From: CAZKMM01 sp964553915
Lineage (GTDB): Bacteria; RBG-13-61-14; DRUE01
Direction of reading: 5' to 3'
Length of the DNA: 11,881 bases
NCBI GenBank assembly: GCA_964553915.1
Contig: CAZKMM010000082.1
Coordinates: 1-11,881, forward strand
The notes beneath the pieces were generated by a model. That model was given only the letters and a program-made list of their open reading frames with translations. It had not been told where the DNA came from and ran no database searches. Below, piece by piece: positions 6,855 through 11,881 of the stretch. Both the position numbers and the translations under genes were made by a program. Position 1 is the stretch's first letter. Each line of letters begins with the position of its first letter.

Positions 6855-8853
6855 CTTCGCTCCTCCCAGGCTGAGGTAAAACAAAAATAAAATCTATCCA
6901 TTCCCCGAACTTGCTCTCCACCCAGATTCTTCCCCGGTGTCTTTCCACAATAGTTTTGGTAATATAAAGCCCCAAACCGGTTCCGGTCCTCTTCCCTGCC
7001 CTTCGTTCTATTCGGGAAAATTTCTCAAATAGTATCTTTGCCTCTTCCTCTTTCACTCCCTCTCCCTGATTCCAGACATCAAGCTGAATCTCACCTTCTC
7101 CCAGCTTATACCCAAGCCGAATCTCTCCCCCCTCTCTACCGTATTTTATCGCATTAGATAAAAGATTATCATAGACAATCCTTAAGAGGTTAAGGTCAGC
7201 ATAAACCTTAAGCTCCTCGGGAATTTCCAGATTAAGCTTCATTTTCTTTTCTCTTGCCTGAGGTTCCAGCTGGGCAAGAACTGGCTCAATAATATCCTCT
7301 CTAAGTTTCCACCAGTCCTTCTTTACCTCCATCTCTCCTTTTTCAATTCTGGAAAGGGAAAGATAGTTTTTAATCATATCGTTGAAATAGTTGAGGCTTT
7401 TTTCAATTTTATCTATCATTTTTAGTTGGGCAGAGTCTAGCTCCCCTAAAATTCCCTGCTTTAAAGCTCCCGCGGCCATTAAAGCAGAAGCTAAAGGAGC
7501 TTTTAGCTCGTGCGTGACAAATCCCAGCATCTCCATATAATTGCGGTTGACTTCTTTTAATCTCTGGTTGGTCTCTTTCAGCTCCTGATTAGCCAGCTCC
7601 AGCTCCTTTTCCCTTCGGGCAAGAGAATCTGCCATCTGGTTAAAGCTCTGAGCCAGCTCCTTTAATTCCCGGCTGGCATATCCTCTTAACTCTATCCGGT
7701 AATCCAAATCTCCCTGAGCGATTCTTTCCGACGCCAGGCTTAATCGTTTTAAAGGGAGTGTCAGAGAATAAGCAAAGGCAAAACTAACCAGCCAGACCAG
7801 AACCACTCCCACCAGAACCGCCAAGCCAAAGCTCAAAAGAACCTGCCTTTCCAGATCCTGATACTTTTTCTCCAGAATCCCGGCATAAAGAATTCCCACT
7901 ACCTTGCCGGAAAAATCCCGAATTGGCTCATAAGCACTGATATACCAATCATTTACCACAAAAGCCCGGTCCAGCCAGCTCCGTGCATTCTCTAAAACAT
8001 TCTCATATACTTCCTGACTAACCCGGGTGCCTATTGCCCGATTTCCATTTTCCAGAAGGACATTGGTGGCTATCCGAACATCCCATAAAAATATAGTCAC
8101 GGTTCCCAGTGGTTTTCCCGCATATAGCTTTCCTTCATAAACAATATCCCTAATCTTATCCACCAGAGCAAAATTGCGGTTCAAAAGCACTCCACCATAC
8201 ATTACCCCGATAATCTCTCCTTTTTGATTTTTAATTGGTGCTGAGGAAAGAATTACCATTCCCCGGGTTTCTTCTTTTTCCTGCCGGGGAACTGCCCGGG
8301 GTGTAGGTTTGAGAATGATCCGGGCTTGTTCTGCCAGCTCCGGGCTTTCCTGCTCCAATCGCTCCTTATCCCAGAGCTCCACCCCGCTTGCTGGCTTCCC
8401 GGAAAGAGCAAAATCCAAAATCGGGTCATAAGGAAGATAATCCCCGCGCCGGTAAGGGGAGGTGGTGCGAAGCTGAACCCGAAGCTCAGAATCTACCAGC
8501 CCAAGAAAATCTAGCTGATAGTTCCGGCGAATTCTCTCCAGCTCTAAACTTAACAAATGATGCTTTTCTTGCAGTTGAGGAGGGATTTCCTCCCTGCCAT
8601 TTAATTGTTCAAGGAGCTGACCCAACTGCTCCTGCCGGGCTAAAAGCCGAATAATTGACCCCAGCTTATCCTCTTCTGAATGAAAAACCGACCAGGCGGT
8701 TCGCAGGTCGCTTTTTACCTGCCGGGTTGCTTCTCTGGTAATGCCCTGGGTAAGATAAAAAACTCCCAGCCAGCTAATTCCTCCACCCAGAAACAAGATT
8801 ATCAGAGTGTAAATTAAAACCAATCTTCTGGAAAGAGAACCCGGTCTCAGCAT
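6826..8853 (-). CDS. Membrane sensor histidine kinase, Cache-HAMP-HisKA-HATPase
   Basis: The 675-residue protein has membrane helix 1 at 11-34, an extracytoplasmic region at about 35-339 with two successive Cache-like parts ('GMVILSSAPIKNQKGEIIGVMYGG' and 'ISAYEPIRDFSGKVVGILYAG'), and membrane helix 2 at 340-361. HAMP follows at about 362-415, then a coiled coil of repeated 'LELANQELKETNQRLKEVN' heptads. HisKA carries the phospho-acceptor His448 in FVTHELKAP. The ATPase has N box DNLLSNA (562-568), G1 NQGEG (595-599, Asn in place of the common Asp), F box 'LFEKFSRIE' and G2 GTGLGLYI (624-631). It looks fully active and should sense a small external ligand (Cache domains often bind carboxylates or amino acids). 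No receiver domain or response regulator is in the window, so the partner is elsewhere. It follows the TPR gene by 14 bases, with a GGGG-type ribosome binding site 6 bases before its ATG. Confidence 0.93.
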   Translation of the reverse strand: MLRPGSLSRRLVLIYTLIILFLGGGISWLGVFYLTQGITREATRQVKSDLRTAWSVFHSEEDKLGSIIRLLARQEQLGQLLEQLNGREEIPPQLQEKHHLLSLELERIRRNYQLDFLGLVDSELRVQLRTTSPYRRGDYLPYDPILDFALSGKPASGVELWDKERLEQESPELAEQARIILKPTPRAVPRQEKEETRGMVILSSAPIKNQKGEIIGVMYGGVLLNRNFALVDKIRDIVYEGKLYAGKPLGTVTIFLWDVRIATNVLLENGNRAIGTRVSQEVYENVLENARSWLDRAFVVNDWYISAYEPIRDFSGKVVGILYAGILEKKYQDLERQVLLSFGLAVLVGVVLVWLVSFAFAYSLTLPLKRLSLASERIAQGDLDYRIELRGYASRELKELAQSFNQMADSLARREKELELANQELKETNQRLKEVNRNYMEMLGFVTHELKAPLASALMAAGALKQGILGELDSAQLKMIDKIEKSLNYFNDMIKNYLSLSRIEKGEMEVKKDWWKLREDIIEPVLAQLEPQAREKKMKLNLEIPEELKVYADLNLLRIVYDNLLSNAIKYGREGGEIRLGYKLGEGEIQLDVWNQGEGVKEEEAKILFEKFSRIERRAGKRTGTGLGLYITKTIVERHRGRIWVESKFGEWIDFIFVLPQPGRSEDEKDSSSGQ
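6861..6866 (-). promoter_or_regulatory. Ribosome binding site inside the kinase gene that sets the lyase start
   Basis: On the minus strand GGAGGA lies 6 bases before ATG 6854 while still inside kinase codons. It decides the lyase start over the ATG at 6884 and makes ribosome hand-over from kinase to lyase plausible. Confidence 0.8.
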
Positions 8854-8867
8854 ATTTTACCCCTTTT

Positions 8868-9398
8868 CTAAGGCGAATATGGGAGGTTGCTTTGTCTCTC
8901 TTTTGCTTCTTTCTTTCGCGGGGGGAACATCCTGATAATGGTATTGTAAGTTTTATAGGCTTTCTCAAAATCTCCCAGTTTAGTATAAATCTGTGCCATC
9001 AGAAATAAAGCATCATCTAAATGAGGCATATTGGGATAATGATTAAGCGCCCATTCTAAAATATTTTTTGCGGTAAGATATTCTCCCAGTTGATACCGAC
9101 AGTATGCCTGACGATAACGAACATATCCCCGAAGAAAATGTCCCCGGGGTAAATTATTACCTGCCAGACGGTACCAGGAAATCGCCTCCTCCCATTTTCC
9201 CTCTCTTTCCGCCTGATTGCCTCGCTCTATGGCTTCTTTTGGGTCAGTGGTAAAAGCCAGCTTGCGTTTTAAATGACTCTTCTTTGCCGGTGGGGGCTGG
9301 GAAGAAGGTGGATTGCGCAGTGCCCAAAAAATCCCTCCTCCCACCAAAATACAGAACAAAAAAGCAGAAATAAAACCTGCAACGGTGGCTTTACTCAT
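8868..9398 (-). CDS. Membrane-anchored TPR-repeat protein
   Basis: The 176-residue protein has one hydrophobic helix at about 7-27, then a Pro-rich linker (NPPSSQPPPAKK), then three TPR-like helix pairs. These are about 54-81 (EAIERGNQAEREGKWEEAISWY), 91-122 ('RYRQAYCRYQLGEYLTAKNILEWAL...YPN') and 126-159 ('DALFLMAQIYTKLGDFEKAYKTY...FP'). The last two have the W/Y-G-A-F-A-P spacing of outer-membrane assembly-type TPRs. It is probably a scaffold in the periplasm, or in the cytoplasm if the anchor is reversed; partners are unknown. Its ATG lies inside the end of the peroxiredoxin-like gene (8-base overlap, ATGAGTAA), with GAGGGG just upstream. The genes around it suggest it works with the kinase or with the calycin-like protein. 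Confidence 0.8.
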   Translation of the reverse strand: MSKATVAGFISAFLFCILVGGGIFWALRNPPSSQPPPAKKSHLKRKLAFTTDPKEAIERGNQAEREGKWEEAISWYRLAGNNLPRGHFLRGYVRYRQAYCRYQLGEYLTAKNILEWALNHYPNMPHLDDALFLMAQIYTKLGDFEKAYKTYNTIIRMFPPRKKEAKERQSNLPYSP

Positions 9399-9951
9399 TC
9401 TTCCCCTCTTTCTCTTTGAGCATTTTTAAAACCTCAAAAAACTCCTCTTCAGTGATAATCTTTGCAATATTCTTGCCATATTTAGAATAAACCAATTTCC
9501 CGCTCGGTGCGACTATAAAGCAGGCGGGGCGTTGAAACTCATCTCCCTCAAACCTGCCGTGAAAATGTCCCTTAAAAGTTGCTCGCAAAGATGCGCTCAA
9601 AACTGAAGGAGAGAAAAAATCCCCAAAGCTACCTCTGGATACCTGGTAAAGCTGATATATCCGTTTCTCTCGGTCAGAAATTAAATGAAAATCTATCCCT
9701 TCTTTTTTCCCATATTCCTGAACCCGGCGAGGAGTGCTCTCCACCACCACAAATAACTCAACCCCTTCCGCCTGATACCGTGCCTGATTTTCCTTTAGCT
9801 CTGAAATTTTTTCCTTACAAAGCGGACATCCCAGATGCCGAAGGAAAAAAAGTCCGAGCCATTTCCCGGAAAAATCCCCGGGGAATTTATATCGCTCCCC
9901 TTTATGATTTTGAAATTCAAACTCCGGAGCAGGTTTTCCCAGCTCCAGCAT
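9391..9951 (-). CDS. Peroxiredoxin-like (AhpC/TSA family) thiol protein
   Basis: The 186-residue protein starts at ATG 9951, one base after the upstream stop, with AAGGAG (9964 to 9959) 7 bases before it; an ATG at 9975 has no such site. The thioredoxin fold begins 'LELGKPAPEFEF' and has the active site FFLRHLGCPLCKE with Cys42 and Cys45, followed by 'VELFVVVESTPRRVQEY' and 'PACFIVAPSGKLVYSKYGKN', as in the peroxiredoxin-like AhpC/TSA subgroup with a CxxC site (PRXL2 type). Typical 2-Cys and 1-Cys peroxiredoxins have a PxxxT/SxxC site instead, so a thiol-disulfide or peroxide reductase role with a CxxC couple is expected. No signal peptide is seen, so it should act in the cytoplasm. It sits between two membrane-anchored proteins in the operon. 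Confidence 0.85.
   Translation of the reverse strand: MLELGKPAPEFEFQNHKGERYKFPGDFSGKWLGLFFLRHLGCPLCKEKISELKENQARYQAEGVELFVVVESTPRRVQEYGKKEGIDFHLISDREKRIYQLYQVSRGSFGDFFSPSVLSASLRATFKGHFHGRFEGDEFQRPACFIVAPSGKLVYSKYGKNIAKIITEEEFFEVLKMLKEKEGKNE
9464..9478 (-). promoter_or_regulatory. Sigma-54-like site in the operon, upstream of the TPR-kinase-lyase genes
   Basis: On the minus strand TGGCAAGAATATTGC has GG (9477-9476) and GC (9465-9464) exactly 10 bases apart. It lies in the peroxiredoxin-like coding sequence, 66 bases before the TPR start, and encodes Tyr-Gly-Lys-Asn-Ile-Ala. It could be an internal promoter or a coding coincidence. Confidence 0.25.
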
Positions 9952-9952
9952 C

Positions 9953-11095
9953 TTATTTCTCCTTCCAGATTTCAAAATCCGGACTGCCAGAATAAATCAC
10001 CTGACTAACTGTCCAGGTTTTGCCTTTCCCGGACTTCTCCTCGCCCTGATAGTGAAAATGATATTTATACTCAAACCGACTCAAATACCGATAATATCCC
10101 GGATGATTAAAAAGGTGAGCTAAAATCCCACCAAAAACCTTTCCCAGCCGGTCAAATAACCCTCCTTCAAGCAAAAACCGCTCCATCTCAAAATTTGCCT
10201 CCAGCTCAAACCAGTCATTCTTTGCATAAAGATAGAACTTATTGGGAAATTTTTTCCCACCTGGACTGGTGCCCAAGCCTAGAATATCTAGCTGATAGTC
10301 ATCCCGGCTAAAAAAAACAATCTTATCCTCAAGGGCAACCTGAAGGTTGGGAAGCCGAAATTTTTTCCCATTTTCTACCCAGCGGTTCTCCATTAAGGAA
10401 ACTGAAATTCCCTCATTACCTGCCCGTTGATAAAGCTGGAAACCATTTTTCAAGTTGGTATAAGCTATCTGACTCTTTGCGTGGTCAGCAAAACCTCTTC
10501 CCCGAACCTTCCAGAGCTTATCCCCCACTTTTAGCTGTCCTTCAACCCGGGCTTTCAGGCAGTAGGTTACCCAGCGCTGAAAATCTTTGGGGTTATCATT
10601 ATAATAAAGTCCGGGGTCAAGCAATCCCGGAGTCTCGCAAAAATATTCCAGGTCCGCTCCGAGCTGGTCAAACCAGACCCGAACCCGATAGTGTTGCTTT
10701 TCTGGGTCCCCTTTGAGCAGATGCTCGCCAAATTTTACCTCAAACCTTTCCCGGGCTATCTCTAGATTTTTATCCGGGTAATCCTCGGTAAAATGATGAA
10801 CCTTATTATCCGGAGTAATAATGGTTAAATCCGCGGAAGGATGAAAAGAACCAATCCCAATATTATGAAAAATAAACTGAATATAAACTACAGAACCATC
10901 ATCAAACCAGCCATTGTGGTAGTAAGACTCATTATAAAACTCCTCAGTATGACCGGTATCCGGCAAAATATCCTTATAACTTATCCCCTGATTCAGCTCC
11001 TCAAAACTCTGGGGCATGGGAAAATGCTTTACCACCAACGCCAGCAACCCCAGAGAAAGAAAGCAAATTAAAATTGTTCCCCATCTTTTTAGCAT
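9953..11095 (-). CDS. Membrane-anchored calycin/lipocalin-like protein (CrtC/AttH/Svf1-like), tentative
   Basis: The 380-residue protein starts at ATG 11095, chosen because AGGAGG (11107 to 11102) lies 6 bases before it; the frame is open to an upstream ATG at 11167 inside the PHP gene. One hydrophobic helix (about 6-22) anchors it. The remainder is almost all beta-strand: 'SVVYIQFIFHNIG', 'DLTIITPDNKVHHF', 'HYRVRVWFDQLGADLEYFCE', 'YCLKARVEGQLKVGDKLWKVRGRGFADHAK', 'NGFQLYQ'. The GRGFADH motif (199-205) after a 'V-x-G' strand resembles the G.G..DH site of CrtC/AttH/Svf1-type double-lipocalin proteins, which bind hydrophobic molecules. That link is based on pattern and is not secure. It may bind or transfer lipid on the outer face of the membrane. 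It follows the PHP gene by 10 bases and ends one base before the peroxiredoxin-like start. Confidence 0.6.
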   Translation of the reverse strand: MLKRWGTILICFLSLGLLALVVKHFPMPQSFEELNQGISYKDILPDTGHTEEFYNESYYHNGWFDDGSVVYIQFIFHNIGIGSFHPSADLTIITPDNKVHHFTEDYPDKNLEIARERFEVKFGEHLLKGDPEKQHYRVRVWFDQLGADLEYFCETPGLLDPGLYYNDNPKDFQRWVTYCLKARVEGQLKVGDKLWKVRGRGFADHAKSQIAYTNLKNGFQLYQRAGNEGISVSLMENRWVENGKKFRLPNLQVALEDKIVFFSRDDYQLDILGLGTSPGGKKFPNKFYLYAKNDWFELEANFEMERFLLEGGLFDRLGKVFGGILAHLFNHPGYYRYLSRFEYKYHFHYQGEEKSGKGKTWTVSQVIYSGSPDFEIWKEK

Positions 11096-11101
11096 CCTCA
11101 T

Positions 11102-11107
11102 CCTCCT
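11102..11107 (-). promoter_or_regulatory. Ribosome binding site overlapping the PHP stop codon
   Basis: On the minus strand AGGAGG begins inside the PHP gene's TAG stop (11108-11106) and lies 6 bases before ATG 11095. It rules against the ATG at 11101, which touches it, and against the ATG at 11167, and suggests coupled translation. Confidence 0.75.
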
Positions 11108-11881
11108 ACTTTGAGCTAAAAAGAATTTTTCCTCCCCGCTGTGAAATCTTCTCAACCAATCGCTCAACCATCTCCTTCTCCTCAGGACATTCTATGCCCA
11201 TTTCCACTTTGGGTTTAACTTTCTTTCCGTGAAAATCTGAACCCGCGGTGGGAATTAAATCCAGCTGGCGCCCCAGCCTGAGCCACTCTTGAGCCTGCAC
11301 CGGGGAATGATAGCTGGTATAAACCTCCAGACCATCCAGGCCAGAATCCTTTAGCTCCTTAATATACTCCTTGGGAGTATCAGAGGGATGAGCCAGAACC
11401 AGAGCCGAGCCCAGACTCCTTGCCCGCTCCATCACCCGGCGGATTTCCATTGCCTTAAAAGGAACAAAAGCCGGTCTTTTTGCTTTAAGCCAGTCCAGAT
11501 AAAAATTCAAATACGGCGAATCCGAACGCTCACCGTCAATATAAGCCCGCACCCGGGGGTCTGCTCTTCCTTCCGGGTGCAGGCTCAGAGCTTTTACATA
11601 ATCCCCGCCGGTGGGCTGACGCCAGCCTGCTATCTCCATCAGCTCCTCAAATTCTATCTTAAACCCCAGCTCCTTTAACCGCTCCACCCGCTTTTTGCTC
11701 TGTTCTATCTTTGCCTGTAAAATCTCCTCCATCCAATTAAGACAATCGGGCTGGGTAAAATCTATCCCATAAGCCAGAAGATGAAGGTCATAATCCTTAT
11801 AAAGGGTGTCAAACTCCACCGCGGGGAAAAAATTTAATTGATTCTCTTGAGCAAGCCTCCAGCCTTCTGGAAGCGAATCTA
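11106..11881 (-). CDS. PHP-domain phosphoesterase, N-terminus cut by window edge
   Basis: The frame is open to the right edge and the first visible complete codon is at 11879, so the GTG at 11819 is internal. About 257 residues are visible. Its opening, 'LAQENQLNFFPAVEFDT...LHLLAYGIDF', is the PHP region in which the PAVE Glu is a metal ligand. Later come 'ALVLAHPSDTP' (His ligand), 'GLDGLEVYTSYHSP' (His) and 'LIPTAGSDFHGKKVKPKVEMG' (Asp and His ligands). This order is that of the TrpH/YciV group of PHP proteins, which act as nucleoside 3',5'-bisphosphate phosphatases or 5'-3' RNase/phosphodiesterases. The first HxH motif is outside the window. It is the first gene seen in the six-gene operon; its promoter is not visible. 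Function within the group cannot be fixed from this piece. Confidence 0.88.
   Translation of the reverse strand, partial: DSLPEGWRLAQENQLNFFPAVEFDTLYKDYDLHLLAYGIDFTQPDCLNWMEEILQAKIEQSKKRVERLKELGFKIEFEELMEIAGWRQPTGGDYVKALSLHPEGRADPRVRAYIDGERSDSPYLNFYLDWLKAKRPAFVPFKAMEIRRVMERARSLGSALVLAHPSDTPKEYIKELKDSGLDGLEVYTSYHSPVQAQEWLRLGRQLDLIPTAGSDFHGKKVKPKVEMGIECPEEKEMVERLVEKISQRGGKILFSSK

Noticed and set aside
7613..7632. Further sigma-54-like site on the minus strand within the kinase gene (GCAA...TGCCA on plus)
   Set aside because: The spacing is one base too long for RpoN, which is strict about GG-GC distance.

Overview
The window is a gene-dense stretch of bacterial chromosome of moderate GC (roughly half, by eye) with short AT-rich gaps. 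Shine-Dalgarno sequences, a lipoprotein signal peptide, a sigma-54 (-24/-12) promoter and an HAMP/HisKA sensor kinase all indicate Bacteria. The mixture of a YfhO-type membrane protein, a radical-SAM remnant, secreted metallo- and cysteine proteases and a Cache sensor kinase fits an uncultivated Gram-negative-type lineage such as Aminicenantes, WOR-3 or Omnitrophota. This placement is a weak inference: there is no rRNA or other marker gene here. No mobile element, CRISPR array, tRNA or rRNA was seen.

Layout. Positions 1-995 (minus) hold most of a secreted matrixin-type zinc protease that runs off the left edge. Divergent from it, 1113-4144 (plus) holds a short remnant of a B12-binding radical SAM gene that overlaps, as TGATG, the start of a large YfhO-family membrane glycosyltransferase. 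Next comes a well-formed sigma-54 promoter (4232-4248) with a strong ribosome binding site driving a 61-residue excisionase-like DNA-binding protein (4275-4460). A small hairpin separates it from a clostripain-family (C11) cysteine protease lipoprotein (to 5946).

From 11881 back to 5997 the minus strand carries a tight six-gene operon, in transcription order: PHP-domain phosphoesterase (cut by the right edge), membrane-anchored calycin/lipocalin-like protein, peroxiredoxin-like thiol protein, membrane-anchored TPR protein, Cache-HAMP histidine kinase, and a methylisocitrate-lyase-superfamily enzyme. Gaps are 1 to 14 bases or the genes overlap by 8 or 29 bases, so the set is probably cotranscribed and partly translationally coupled. 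A sigma-54-like site inside the peroxiredoxin gene could separately drive the TPR-kinase-lyase half. The kinase has no response regulator in view.

Working picture (inference): the left half is about the cell surface (envelope glycosylation, a secreted and a lipid-anchored protease) with one sigma-54-controlled small regulator. The right half looks like an envelope sensing and housekeeping operon that joins a redox protein, a lipid-binding-type beta-barrel and a sensor kinase to two metabolic enzymes. No single known system explains the whole set. The most unusual points are the sigma-54 control of the mini-regulator, three sigma-54-like sites with exact spacing, the deleted radical SAM gene kept in register with its neighbour, and the kinase-lyase gene overlap.
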